Source: DAOUAJ01 sp034433615
GTDB lineage: Bacteria > Chloroflexota > Anaerolineae > DUEN01
Assembly: GCA_034433615.1 (NCBI GenBank)
Contig: DAOUAJ010000447.1
Span: 1 to 23,877, forward strand
Direction: 5' to 3'
DNA: 23,877 nucleotides
The stretch's first letter is position 1. Every line of letters starts with the position of its first letter. The translations under genes were made by a program, and so were the position numbers. The notes under the pieces were generated by a model that saw only the letters and a program-made list of their open reading frames with translations, ran no database searches and was not told the origin of the DNA. This document shows positions 1-8,168 of the stretch, one piece after another.

Positions 1-457
1 AGAACCAGTCACCTGCCTGCACCGGGCACCCACAGGCCGGACAAGTTGTCGCGCCGACGTCCTTGGGATGTACAACGAGCGTGCGCGGCCCTTGGGAGCG
101 CAGCGCGCTCACCATCGCCTCGATCTGGGCGTCCAGATCGGACTCCTGGAGGGAACGGCGATCCAACTCCTGTAACAGGGATGCGGCGCGCAGAGTCAGT
201 GCATCTCGCAGCGACCGATAATCCTCCTCGGTCACGATGCCGATTCGATGGTCAAAATCCAGGTCGCGGATAGCAGCCACCAGCGCCTGGTATTCCTGTT
301 GAGGAGCCACCGAGGGCTGAGCTGAACGCCGATTCTCCCCTGGCCTCCCGGATCGGCGAGGGGAAGGAGAAGAGGTGGTTTGCAGCCAGGGCCAGGCAAC
401 GACTGCGGCCAGCACTCCCAGCAGAGCGAAGCCCAATATGATGCTTCCTGCAGACAT
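1..457 (-). CDS. Zinc-ribbon, CcmI-like membrane protein of the cytochrome c maturation operon (partial)
   Basis: This gene runs off the left edge, so its C-terminus is missing; 152 complete codons are visible. The start is the ATG at 457, with an AAAGGA ribosome-binding site 12 bases upstream. The protein opens with one hydrophobic membrane segment (about residues 5-25), followed by a low-complexity Ser/Pro/Arg linker. A conserved-looking block follows (LDFDHRIGIVTEEDYRSLR), then a helical region. Near the window edge is a CPACGCPV half zinc ribbon, whose second half should lie outside the window. Proteins with a membrane anchor, the LDFD...G.....DY..LR block and a zinc ribbon often follow ccmH in bacteria with system I cytochrome c maturation, in the place of CcmI. 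Here the gene starts 30 bases after the ccmH stop, on the same strand. The role as an apocytochrome-handling partner is inferred from position. Confidence 0.72.
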   Translation of the reverse strand, partial: MSAGSIILGFALLGVLAAVVAWPWLQTTSSPSPRRSGRPGENRRSAQPSVAPQQEYQALVAAIRDLDFDHRIGIVTEEDYRSLRDALTLRAASLLQELDRRSLQESDLDAQIEAMVSALRSQGPRTLVVHPKDVGATTCPACGCPVQAGDWF

Positions 458-487
458 GATGCGTTTATCCTTTCGCTACGCTCAAGG

Positions 488-964
488 CTAGCCTTTCCGC
501 ACGTCTTCTTCCAGCCGGGCCAAATAGTCGGCCGGGATGGGCTGAGGTGCGGCTTGAGATGACGCGCGCGCCGGTTGGTCACGCGCGGCCCCACGGCGCT
601 GCACCCCCTGGGCCAGGATCCAGCTCCCGACACCCAGCCCGACAAGAGGCAGAATCCACACCAGGGCGGTGAATCCCCGGCGTGGGGGCGCTGCCAGGAC
701 CTGAACCCCATATTCGGCGACGAAATAATCTATGATCGCCTGCTCGTCCTTCCCCTCGGCCAGCATGTCGCGAATCTGCGCTCGCCAATCCACGCAGGCT
801 TGGGTCTGGCAGACGTCAAGGGGTGTGTTGGGGCACACCGGGCAGTAGAGCTTCTTGGCGATGCGGTTGACCTCATCGGCTGTGGGTTCTTGAGCCGCAA
901 CGGTGGTCATCAGGATGAAGCTGAGAACCAGGGACGCCACGATGCGGATCATTGTATGCCACAT
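488..964 (-). CDS. ccmH: Cytochrome c maturation protein CcmH (CycL/NrfF type)
   Basis: CcmH is the membrane-anchored thiol reductant that, with CcmF, attaches haem to apocytochromes c outside the membrane. The start chosen is the ATG at 964, preceded by AAGGGGGA at good spacing. A longer upstream reading (to 1066) passes through repeat-like sequence and delays the signal segment. The 158-residue protein has an N-terminal signal/anchor ending in a VAAQ-type site. The haem-lyase motif LYCPVC follows at about residues 40-45, with two further cysteines in the following TPLDVCQTQAC stretch. A second membrane segment (about residues 96-118) and a short charged tail complete it. This is the expected single-domain CcmH architecture. 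The gene lies between ccmF and the zinc-ribbon gene on the same strand, and the length is typical of the family. Confidence 0.93.
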   Translation of the reverse strand: MWHTMIRIVASLVLSFILMTTVAAQEPTADEVNRIAKKLYCPVCPNTPLDVCQTQACVDWRAQIRDMLAEGKDEQAIIDYFVAEYGVQVLAAPPRRGFTALVWILPLVGLGVGSWILAQGVQRRGAARDQPARASSQAAPQPIPADYLARLEEDVRKG

Positions 965-1009
965 GCTGTCATTCCCCCTTTTATGAGCAAGGGTGCTGGG
1001 CTTCGGAGA

Positions 1010-1110
1010 CGCGATGACGGGGTGACGCGGTGACGAGGTGACGCAAACATTTCTCCGCGTCCCCATGTCTCCTTGTCTCCGTGTCTCCCTGTCCCCGCGT
1101 CTCCTCTGTT
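1010..1110. repeat. Low-complexity intergenic repeat (GTCTCC / GGTGACG tandem units)
   Basis: The spacer between ccmF and ccmH is made of short imperfect tandem units: GGTGACGC-like steps at 1020-1043, then GTCTCC-like steps at 1066-1105. The 13-mer TCTCCTTGTCTCC at 1068-1080 recurs at 21408-21420, where a related tract forms the tail of the ABC ATPase gene. It appears to be a dispersed, non-coding repeat family. I see no gene in it. Confidence 0.7.
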
Positions 1111-1113
1111 CAG

Positions 1114-3180
1114 CTACGCCAGGTCAGGCACGAACTCCTGTTGAGGAGCCAACTTCCACTGTCGACGGGTGGCTGGCTCCGGCCAGGCCGCCACTATCGT
1201 CCCCAGCACGAAGGTTAACCCACCCAGCCACAGCCAGTTGATGAGCGGGTTGACATACACTTTGAAGGTGGCGGTGAGACGGGGGCTCGTCTCCCAGGCC
1301 ACCAGCAACGTATACAGGTCTTCCTGGGGCCGGCTCCACACCGAGGGGATGGTCATCGGCTGCTGCGCAGCGATGAAGAAGTCTCGCCGGGGGTGGAGGG
1401 TGCGGACGGACTGTCCCTTGTAATACACGCTGAGTGTGGCCTCGGTGATCTGGCGATCGCCGCCCTCGCGGCTATAGGCGCGCAAGCCATCAAACCGCAG
1501 CGCGTAGGGGCCGATCGTCAGAAACTGGCTCTGGACCAGCGTGGCTTCGGTCTCTTGCTGGAAGAAGTGAGTGCCGATGACCCCCAGCGCCATCATGAGC
1601 ACGCCCAGATGAATCAGGTAGCCACCGTAGCGACGATGATGGCGGGCGATCAGGTGAATCATGGCCACAGGCCAGGGCTCGCCATGTGCCAGGCGACGGC
1701 TCCGTGCACCCTTCCAGAACTCAAGCAGTGTGATCAACGCCACGAAGCCCACCAACCAGAACCCAAACACGACAGGAGGGGTCCGGTAATCCAGCAGCAC
1801 CAGGCTGACCACGACGACAGCACTGCCAGCGAAGGGCCAGTGCAACTTCTGAACCAGATGGGACAACGGCTGATGGCGCCAGGCCAGGAGTGGTGCCAGT
1901 CCCATGAGCAGCACCAGCGCTGCGAACAGAGGCCCGGTGACCTGGTTGTAGTAGGGCGGCCCCACGCTGATCTTCTCACCTGTGATCAGCTCTGTGGCCA
2001 TCGGGGAAATGGTGCCCCAGAAGACGGCAAAGGTGATGCCCAGGAACAGCAGATTGTTGAGCAAGAAGGCCGATTCGCGGGAGACAATGCTGTCCAGGAT
2101 GTTCTGGCTGCGCAGCGTGTCCAGTCGGCTGATTAGCAGGGTTAAAGAGGCGAGAAAGGTCACGGTGATGAAGGCGAAGAAGGCCGGTCCGATGGCCGAT
2201 TGGGTAAAGGAGTGTACCGAGCCGATCACGCCGCTGCGCGTGATGAAGGTGCCGAAGATGACCAGGCTGTAGGTGAGGATGATCAGCACCATGTTCCACA
2301 CCTTCAGCATCCCCCGCTTTTCCTGGATCATCACCGAATGCAAGAAGGCCGTACCCGTCAGCCAGGGCATCAGGGCGGCGTTCTCCACCGGATCCCAGCC
2401 CCAGAATCCGCCCCACCCCAGCACGTCGTAAGCCCAGCGGCCTCCCAGGAGCAGCCCCAGGGACAGGAAAAGCCAGGCCACCAACGTCCAACGCCGGGTC
2501 GTGCGAATCCAGCGGTCATCCACAGAGCGGCGGGTGATCAAAGCAGCCATGGCGAAGGCATAGGGGATCACAAAGCCCACGAAGCCCATATACTGCGTGG
2601 GCGGATGGCCGATCATCCCTGGGTGGCGCAGCAGCGGGTTCAGCCCCCCACCATCCACGGGAACGAGGGGCTCAAATCCCGCCGGCTGCCAGACGCGCTG
2701 GACGATCTGGCCCGTGATCGCGTTGCTCCAGATCCGCTCGAAGGGGTTGGCGACGAAAATAGAAAGGCTTTGGAAGAAGAGCAAGGTCAGCATGGTGACG
2801 AGGATCACCCAGGGCATCAGCGGGCGATCGGCCTCCCACTTGCGCACCAGGACGGCCGCGGCAAACAGCGACATGAGCCATGTCCAGAAGAGGATGGACC
2901 CCGCCTGGCCACCCCATAAAGCGGTGGCTTTGAGGAAGGCCGGCATGGCTCGTGCCGAGGCGCTGTACACGTACTGGATTTGAAAGTCGCCGACGAGCAG
3001 GCTGTAGATCACGGCAAAGCAGGACAGCGTAAGGAGCACTGCCGTCGCCACGGCCGCGTTGCGGGCGCTCTCCAGCCACCGCTCATCGCGGCAGCGCGTG
3101 CTCCACCAGGCCCCTCCTGCCGCATAGGCAGCCAGCAGGGCGGAAAGGGCTAGAGCAATGAAGCCGAGGTCATTGATCAC
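1114..3180 (-). CDS. ccmF: Cytochrome c haem lyase CcmF
   Basis: CcmF is the multispanning membrane protein that takes haem from holo-CcmE and attaches it to CxxCH apocytochromes, working with CcmH. The start is the GTG at 3180, directly behind a strong GGAGGAGGG ribosome-binding site. An ATG further upstream (3258) would add 26 residues from the TlpA-ccmF spacer and is disfavoured. The 688-residue product has many hydrophobic helices and the tryptophan-rich WWD signature (WGGFWGWDPVEN) in its first half. That segment lies on the external face and handles haem. Conserved histidine-rich loops are present, including the GHPPTQYMG region before it. Length and order match the family. The gene sits between the thioredoxin-like gene and ccmH. 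CcmA, B, C, D and E are not in this window. Confidence 0.96.
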   Translation of the reverse strand: MINDLGFIALALSALLAAYAAGGAWWSTRCRDERWLESARNAAVATAVLLTLSCFAVIYSLLVGDFQIQYVYSASARAMPAFLKATALWGGQAGSILFWTWLMSLFAAAVLVRKWEADRPLMPWVILVTMLTLLFFQSLSIFVANPFERIWSNAITGQIVQRVWQPAGFEPLVPVDGGGLNPLLRHPGMIGHPPTQYMGFVGFVIPYAFAMAALITRRSVDDRWIRTTRRWTLVAWLFLSLGLLLGGRWAYDVLGWGGFWGWDPVENAALMPWLTGTAFLHSVMIQEKRGMLKVWNMVLIILTYSLVIFGTFITRSGVIGSVHSFTQSAIGPAFFAFITVTFLASLTLLISRLDTLRSQNILDSIVSRESAFLLNNLLFLGITFAVFWGTISPMATELITGEKISVGPPYYNQVTGPLFAALVLLMGLAPLLAWRHQPLSHLVQKLHWPFAGSAVVVVSLVLLDYRTPPVVFGFWLVGFVALITLLEFWKGARSRRLAHGEPWPVAMIHLIARHHRRYGGYLIHLGVLMMALGVIGTHFFQQETEATLVQSQFLTIGPYALRFDGLRAYSREGGDRQITEATLSVYYKGQSVRTLHPRRDFFIAAQQPMTIPSVWSRPQEDLYTLLVAWETSPRLTATFKVYVNPLINWLWLGGLTFVLGTIVAAWPEPATRRQWKLAPQQEFVPDLA

Positions 3181-3254
3181 ACACCCTCCTCCTGTGCAGA
3201 GGAGCAGGGGGCCGAGGAGCGGAGGAACTCGGCCAGGACAGGCTGTCCCTCTGC

Positions 3255-3851
3255 TCAAAATGGCTCGGCCAGCAGCTCCTCGATTTTTTGATCGAGCTCT
3301 GGCGGCTTGAGCGGGCCGATGTGCACGCCGCGCAACTGGCCTCGCTTATCCACGAAAAAGGTCTCCGGGACGCCCCGGATGCGATATGTCCGGGAGATGC
3401 GAGTGCCGATGTCAGGGCCATTGGGGTAGGTGATGTCGAATTCGGCGATATACGCCAGCGCCTCCTTTCGGGTATCGGCATAGTCAACGCCGATGAACAC
3501 CACACCCCGGTCCCGATACTTGCGCCAGGTGCGCTCCAGATAGGCGGCCTCTTCGCGACAGGGTGGGCACCACGACGCCCAGAAATTGATGACCACGACC
3601 CGGCCGCGCAGCGCGCTCAGGGTTACCGTTTCACCCCGGAAGGTGGTCAGCGTGAAATCTGGAGCCATGCCCGAATCCAGCGGACCGGATGCCGCCCGCA
3701 CAATCCCCCAGCCCATCAGCCCCAGCAGGCTCAGGATCAACCCATAGACGATCAGACGGCCCCAACCGGGCACACGCGCGCGTGAACCCGGCCCCGGTAT
3801 CGCCGCCGGTTTCACCAGGACCTCCCCTTCCGATCTGTTTTCGTCCATCAT
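3255..3851 (-). CDS. Membrane-anchored thiol-disulfide oxidoreductase (TlpA/ResA/CcmG-like)
   Basis: A thioredoxin-fold protein that reduces the CxxCH cysteines of apocytochromes before haem attachment. The start chosen is the ATG at 3851, behind GGGAGAGG; a second ATG follows at once. The upstream in-frame ATG at 3899 would overlap the preceding gene. The 198-residue protein has a charged cytoplasmic N-terminus and a single membrane helix (about residues 32-52). The AhpC/TSA-like thioredoxin domain carries the active site WASWCPPC and a downstream cis-proline region (RGVPETFFVD). This layout matches ResA and CcmG. It sits between the DUF1573 gene (20-base gap) and ccmF on one strand, consistent with a shared transcript. 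The purine-rich spacer before ccmF resembles the repeat seen at 1010 and 21355. Confidence 0.93.
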   Translation of the reverse strand: MMDENRSEGEVLVKPAAIPGPGSRARVPGWGRLIVYGLILSLLGLMGWGIVRAASGPLDSGMAPDFTLTTFRGETVTLSALRGRVVVINFWASWCPPCREEAAYLERTWRKYRDRGVVFIGVDYADTRKEALAYIAEFDITYPNGPDIGTRISRTYRIRGVPETFFVDKRGQLRGVHIGPLKPPELDQKIEELLAEPF

Positions 3852-3871
3852 TCCGCCTCTCCCGAGCGGTT

Positions 3872-4429
3872 CTACTGGCTCACCTGGGCCTGGATCCACA
3901 CCTCAGCCTGGGGTTGGGTACGGTCGTTATTCTCCAGGATCACCCCGCGGCGCACAGCCTGACCTCGCACGTCATGAAAATCCGCGTCGAAGCGCACCGT
4001 GAGAAGCGCCACTTTGCCTGGCGGGATGACACTGGCCGTCAAGTCGGCCGTGGTGCACTCGCAGGTGGTGTATAATCGGCTGATGGTGAGGGGAGCCTGC
4101 CCGCTGTTCCGGACTACGAAAGTGACCTCAGGCTCCGCCGAGGGAGGGATGACGCCCAGGTCATGAGAACGCTTCGGGATCTCAATTCGGGGTTGGGGGC
4201 CGTCTCTGGGCAGGAACGGGGGCTGCTTTTCCGAAGGCTCCATCTCGTGCACGCCGTGCAGTGGGCTGTCGTAAACGACGTCGGCCGAGTCATAGACCGC
4301 CTGAGCCATCACATCCCGGCTGCCGTCCCAGTACCACAAGCCCAGGCCAGCCAACAGGAGCAGGCCGCCGGCAATGCAGAAGTAGGGTCCCCAGGTCCGC
4401 AGAGATACGGCTGAAGCGCGCTTTCTCAT
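3872..4429 (-). CDS. DUF1573-domain membrane-anchored protein
   Basis: First gene of the cytochrome c maturation operon, starting at the ATG at 4429 behind GGAGGAA. The 185-residue product has one N-terminal membrane helix (about residues 13-33). A linker follows, then a DUF1573 domain of immunoglobulin-like beta sandwich type (about residues 80-185). The domain begins HDLGVIPPSAEPEVTFVVRN and includes the family's cysteine motif CECT after a hydrophobic strand. DUF1573 proteins are exported or membrane-tethered and have no firmly assigned biochemical role. Their position next to thioredoxin-like and Ccm genes suggests a part in redox or haem-protein assembly outside the membrane, which is inference. 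The next gene downstream starts 20 bases beyond its stop. Confidence 0.85.
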   Translation of the reverse strand: MRKRASAVSLRTWGPYFCIAGGLLLLAGLGLWYWDGSRDVMAQAVYDSADVVYDSPLHGVHEMEPSEKQPPFLPRDGPQPRIEIPKRSHDLGVIPPSAEPEVTFVVRNSGQAPLTISRLYTTCECTTADLTASVIPPGKVALLTVRFDADFHDVRGQAVRRGVILENNDRTQPQAEVWIQAQVSQ

Positions 4430-4685
4430 AAGAGTTCCTCCGCTCTTCTCCTCCGATGCGCCCTCAGTGGATGTCGGCTGGCGACACCATGATCACACCC
4501 AGGCAGCGCTTCAACAATCCTAATTATGCCCCTGACCGTGGTGGCAGTACCAGCGCTATTCGGCCTGTTGGCACCCGCGCCAAAAGGCGGATACGTCAGT
4601 CTCTCCAGCCTCTTGGGTCTCACCGACGCTCTGCTGTAGAACGCCTGTTTGGAGAGTCAGTGCGAAAGTAGTTCAGCGGAGCTGA
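4430..4685. other. Divergent intergenic region between the Ccm operon and the sensor kinase
   Basis: This part of the 387-base spacer separates divergent operons and should hold the minus-strand promoter of the DUF1573-ccm operon. I could not pick a convincing -35/-10 pair on that strand. No RNA gene, repeat or coding region with recognisable content is visible. The open frame from 4649 lies upstream of the kinase promoter and is not needed for the kinase. Confidence 0.5.
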
Positions 4686-4714
4686 TTGACGGCCGGTGGA
4701 AGTCAGCATATAAT
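4686..4714 (+). promoter_or_regulatory. Sigma70-type promoter of the histidine kinase gene
   Basis: TTGACG (4686-4691) and a perfect TATAAT (4709-4714) are separated by exactly 17 bases. Transcription would begin near 4721 and give an untranslated leader of about 95 bases to the ATG at 4817. The placement rules out the more upstream in-frame TTG at 4649 as the normal start. Confidence 0.78.
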
Positions 4715-4816
4715 GGCGATAACGATGCTGCAGTTGTGCATAGTGTGGTGCTGTGGCTTCTGGAAAAAGTGGCCAGCCGACCTGCCCATTGGTCTGATAA
4801 CTGGAGGTGTCAGACG

Positions 4817-7060
4817 ATGGCCTCTATGGCCGGGATATGGTATAGGGTCGCGCAATCCTGGAGGCGCTCCGGTACAGCCATCAAGATTCTTGTCATTCTT
4901 GACGTACTGGCAGTCCTTCTCATCATCGGCTTCTTCATCGCGATCAGTGCATCCATCACCCAACCGATGCGCGTCAATGTAGACACCGACCTGCGACACC
5001 ACATCGGCACTCTGTACACGATTTTCGCCTGGGAGGGTCTTTACCTGCGCGCCGAGGCCCGCACCCTGGTCGGGTTGGAGGGTGTTAACGAGGCGCTGCG
5101 AGCTCGTGATGTTCAATATCTGGGTCGCCTCGTGGCGACAATCCAGAACACTCATAGCCTGGACGCCATCTATGTCGTCACCGACAACGGCGACGTGCTC
5201 CTCGGTTCAGCACTGCATGGGCTGGACCCTGCTGCGGTGGCGAATCTAAATTTGGTCCGAGAAGGTCTTGCCGGGAAGAGTCTTGATCGTTTCTTCGTCG
5301 CTGACGACAAGGTGTGGCTGGCCGGTGTTGCCCCTCACGTCGGATCCGGCGGCCGGATCGATGCCATCTTCCTGGTGACACGGGAACTGAACCACGACTA
5401 CCTGAAGGGTCTAAGTGCTACACTGGGACTCGACGTCGTGTTGACTGACGGCCAACTGGTGGTGAGTTCGCTTTCGCCTGACGATCAGAACCGCCTTCTC
5501 ACCACCAGATGGCTTTCCAACTCTCTGACCACCGAGGAACCGCGGCTGCAGGATGTGCGGATTAGCAATGCCCCCTACCGCTTGCTGATGGCCCCGCTTA
5601 GCCCCACGGATTCTTCCTCCCTGGTCGCGGGTGTGTTGCAGCCCACCAGGCTGATCGAAGATGCCATCCGGCAGATTATCAGTCGGGTTACAGTCCTCGG
5701 TATCCTGCTCATCACCGTGCCCTTTGTGCTGATCCAGTTTCTGATCCGCACCGTTTTTAAACCCCTGGAATCGCTGATGCGAGCGGCCGAGAGCATCGCC
5801 GCAGGGAACCTTGATCGGCCAGTGCAGGCCCAGGGGACGGCTGAGGTCCAGGCCCTGGGCATCAGCTTTGACCAGATGCGCATTCGTCTGCAGAAGTACC
5901 TTGAAGAACAACGGCGATGGAACCAAGAGTTGGATGCCCAGGTCCGTGCCCGTACTCGAGAGCTGGAAGCGACGCGGGCATTTCAGCAATCAATTATTGA
6001 TGGCGTAGCCGAGCCGATCCTGGTCATCGGCACCGATTACCGGGTGAAGATGATGAACCGGGCCGTAGGGGAGTTTTCGGGAGATGTCAGTGCATCGGAA
6101 TCATCGCGATGTTATCAGATCCTTCACCACCGCGAAGCACCTTGTAGCGGAGAGTGCCCTTGCCCGGTGGAAGCGGTACGCGAGTCAGGTCAACCAATCA
6201 CGGTGGTACACGAGCATTGCTCGGTAGACGGAAAGTGGCGATTTGTCGAGATTGTTGCCTCGCCATTGTGGGGGGAGGATGGCACCTTTCAAGGAATCAT
6301 TGAGTGTGTGCGCGACATCACCGAGCGCAAGCAGGCGGAGGAGACACTGCAACAGTACACCGAGCGCCTCCGCGCCCTGACCGCGCAGTTGATCGAGGCA
6401 GCGGAATCCGAGCGCCAGCGGGTGGCGCGGGAGCTTCACGATGAAACCTGCCAGGCCCTGGCCAACCTGGTGGTCACCTTGGGCACGGCGGCCCGCCTCA
6501 CCGCTGATGACAAGACGCGCCGACACCTGGAGCAGGTGAAAGAGCTGGCCGTAGGCACGCTCGAGGGTGTGAAGCGCATCGTGCTCGATCTGCGGCCTCG
6601 ACTACTGGACGATTACGGCCTGCTGCCGGCCATCCGGTGGTACGCGGAGGAACGCTTGGGTCAGGTGGGAGTAGATGTCGTCGTCGAGGTTCAGGGCACG
6701 GAGATGCGCCTGTCCCCATATGCAGAGACTGGGGTTTTCCGGGTGATCCAGGAGGCCGTGAACAACATCGCCCGTCATGCGCATGCCACCCACGCCTGGA
6801 TTTGTCTGACCTGGGAGCCCAATCAGTTGGCAGTAGAGATTGAAGACAATGGGCGAGGATTTGATGTACAGGCAACAATGAGTGGGGTTAGACGCGACCG
6901 GTGTCTGGGCTTGCTCGGCATGCAAGAACGGGTTGCTCTGATGGGCGGGGCTCTGGCCATGGACTCTGTCCCGGGATCAGGTACCTACATCCTGATTCGA
7001 GTTCCTTTACCTCAAATGGTAGAAGCCGATGTCCAAGATCAATGTGTTGTTAGTGGATGA
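4817..7060 (+). CDS. Membrane-bound PAS sensor histidine kinase (NarX-like, HisKA_3 type)
   Basis: The sensor of a two-component system, 747 residues from the ATG at 4817 (GGAGGTG seven bases upstream). Domains in order: membrane helix about 21-45; extracytoplasmic sensor region about 46-288; second helix about 290-314; HAMP about 315-365; coiled linker; PAS about 390-510, with a cysteine cluster from C432; HisKA_3 dimerisation domain with the phospho-accepting histidine H541 in VARELHDETCQ; HATPase_c about 635-728 with N box VIQEAVNNIARHA and G boxes DNGRGFD and GLLGMQER. The architecture matches the NarX/NreB/LiaS branch. The stop overlaps the regulator gene by 32 bases, so the two are translationally linked and form a cognate pair. 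The signal is unknown; redox, gas or anion sensing is plausible given the neighbouring respiratory genes. Confidence 0.94.
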   Translation: MASMAGIWYRVAQSWRRSGTAIKILVILDVLAVLLIIGFFIAISASITQPMRVNVDTDLRHHIGTLYTIFAWEGLYLRAEARTLVGLEGVNEALRARDVQYLGRLVATIQNTHSLDAIYVVTDNGDVLLGSALHGLDPAAVANLNLVREGLAGKSLDRFFVADDKVWLAGVAPHVGSGGRIDAIFLVTRELNHDYLKGLSATLGLDVVLTDGQLVVSSLSPDDQNRLLTTRWLSNSLTTEEPRLQDVRISNAPYRLLMAPLSPTDSSSLVAGVLQPTRLIEDAIRQIISRVTVLGILLITVPFVLIQFLIRTVFKPLESLMRAAESIAAGNLDRPVQAQGTAEVQALGISFDQMRIRLQKYLEEQRRWNQELDAQVRARTRELEATRAFQQSIIDGVAEPILVIGTDYRVKMMNRAVGEFSGDVSASESSRCYQILHHREAPCSGECPCPVEAVRESGQPITVVHEHCSVDGKWRFVEIVASPLWGEDGTFQGIIECVRDITERKQAEETLQQYTERLRALTAQLIEAAESERQRVARELHDETCQALANLVVTLGTAARLTADDKTRRHLEQVKELAVGTLEGVKRIVLDLRPRLLDDYGLLPAIRWYAEERLGQVGVDVVVEVQGTEMRLSPYAETGVFRVIQEAVNNIARHAHATHAWICLTWEPNQLAVEIEDNGRGFDVQATMSGVRRDRCLGLLGMQERVALMGGALAMDSVPGSGTYILIRVPLPQMVEADVQDQCVVSG

Positions 7061-7682
7061 CCACGCCATCCTACGGGCCGGCCTGCGAGCGCTGTTGGAG
7101 ACCTACCCCGACATCGAGGTCGTGGGTGAGGCCGGCGACGGCGAGGAAGCCATTTGTCAAGTGCGGAAGCTACGCCCGGATGTGGTGTTGATGGACGTGG
7201 CTATGCCAGGAATGAATGGCCTGGCGGCGACGCGCCACATTCTGGCGGAGAATCCGCATGCCCGTGTTCTTATCCTCACCCAATATGGTAACAAAGAGTA
7301 TGTCCTTCCGCTCCTCCAGGCCGGGGCCTCTGGCTATGTCCTCAAACAGGCCGCGGATACGGACCTGATCACGGCGATCCGAGCTGTGCAGCAGGGTCAG
7401 TCCTTTCTCTATCCACCGGTTGCTAAGCTGCTCTTGGAGGCCTACGTCTCGCCACAAGAACCCACAGATCCTTACGAGCGTTTGACCCCGCGCGAGCGTG
7501 AGGTATTGATCTTCATCGCGCAGGGGTATACCAACCGTGAGATCGCCAACATCTTGCACATCAGCCCCAAGACGGTGGATGTGCACCGCATGCGTCTCAT
7601 GCGGAAGCTTGACCTGCACAGCGTGGCCGAAATCACCCGCTACGCGATCCGCCGTGGGCTGGTGGACCCGGCCCAGGATTAG
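7029..7682 (+). CDS. NarL/FixJ-family response regulator
   Basis: A 217-residue DNA-binding response regulator, cognate to the overlapping kinase. The receiver domain covers about residues 4-120. It has the acidic pair D10/D11, the phospho-accepting D56 in VVLMDVAMPG, the conserved Thr/Ser-region residues and the lysine in GYVLKQ. The LuxR-type helix-turn-helix covers about residues 150-210, with the signature LTPREREVLIFIAQGYTNRE and the recognition-helix motif ISPKTVDVHR. The gene starts inside the end of the kinase gene. Likely targets are nearby respiratory or cytochrome genes, which is inference. A second, truncated receiver begins about 300 bases downstream. Confidence 0.95.
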   Translation: MSKINVLLVDDHAILRAGLRALLETYPDIEVVGEAGDGEEAICQVRKLRPDVVLMDVAMPGMNGLAATRHILAENPHARVLILTQYGNKEYVLPLLQAGASGYVLKQAADTDLITAIRAVQQGQSFLYPPVAKLLLEAYVSPQEPTDPYERLTPREREVLIFIAQGYTNREIANILHISPKTVDVHRMRLMRKLDLHSVAEITRYAIRRGLVDPAQD

Positions 7683-7800
7683 CTCCTCCTCGTATTGTTC
7701 CCTCTCCGTGTCACCGCTGCCATGCGGTTTATCCAACAATAAAGCAACCTTAGGCCACGGGTACGGTGTTCACCTTATCCTCAGAGTCAGGCTCCGCGGC

Positions 7801-7806
7801 TATAAT
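7801..7806 (+). promoter_or_regulatory. Possible -10 element upstream of the truncated receiver
   Basis: A perfect TATAAT stands in the otherwise empty 297-base gap after the response regulator. No good -35 is found at 16-18 bases; the best candidate, TTATCC at 7775-7780, is 20 bases away. It could drive the receiver fragment and the cytochrome gene. No other structure is seen in 7683-7979. Confidence 0.3.
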
Positions 7807-7979
7807 GGTTGGGTAGCTAGAGAAAGCTTTCGTAAACTCTCTGCAGGCTTCTGTTCAACCATAACGGCGTGTTGAGGCGATGCCTGACCGCTTCTGCCGC
7901 ACATACTCGGATAGGGGTTGTGACTGGGGTGTCATTGCGTCAAGCGCGATCGCAAACCTTCCTGAAGGACGGAAGACCT

Positions 7980-8168
7980 GTGGAGCAGACCCGCATTCTG
8001 GTGGTAAGCCCATTTGCGTTACTTCGTGAGGGGGTATGTGCCCTCTTGAGTGCCCATCCGCACTGGCAGGTCGTTGGTGAGATGCCAGGTTGGGATGCGG
8101 TACAAGAGCAAGTCTCGCGGACTCGACCCCATGTGGTTGTTGTGGATGTGCCGCAGGAGGAGGCACCC
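7980..8168 (+). pseudogene. Truncated response-regulator receiver domain, fused in frame to the cytochrome gene
   Basis: From a GTG at 7980 (GGACGGAAG upstream) about 60 residues read as the first half of a NarL-type receiver. They align with the intact regulator just upstream: RILVVSPFALLREGVCALL matches its beginning, and VVVVDVP matches the strand carrying the phospho-accepting aspartate. The similarity ends straight after that aspartate. The frame then runs without a stop into the signal peptide of the nonahaem cytochrome, which has its own ribosome-binding site and ATG at 8169. The rest of the receiver and the whole DNA-binding domain are missing. The simplest reading is that incoming cytochrome DNA replaced the 3' part of a second regulator gene. 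A real receiver-cytochrome fusion is unlikely, because a cytoplasmic receiver would precede a signal peptide. Confidence 0.7.

Noticed and set aside
4649..4816. Upstream extension of the histidine kinase from a TTG
   Set aside because: It lies in front of the promoter at 4686-4714, and the ATG at 4817 has a strong ribosome-binding site.
7683..7800. Terminator or small RNA after the response regulator
   Set aside because: Only a weak CCGCTGCCATGCGG-type pairing is seen, with no T-run or conserved element.
7869..8168. A single 830-residue receiver-cytochrome protein
   Set aside because: A signal peptide with its own strong ribosome-binding site begins at 8169, so a cytoplasmic receiver ahead of it makes no sense. 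The upstream part is treated as a remnant.
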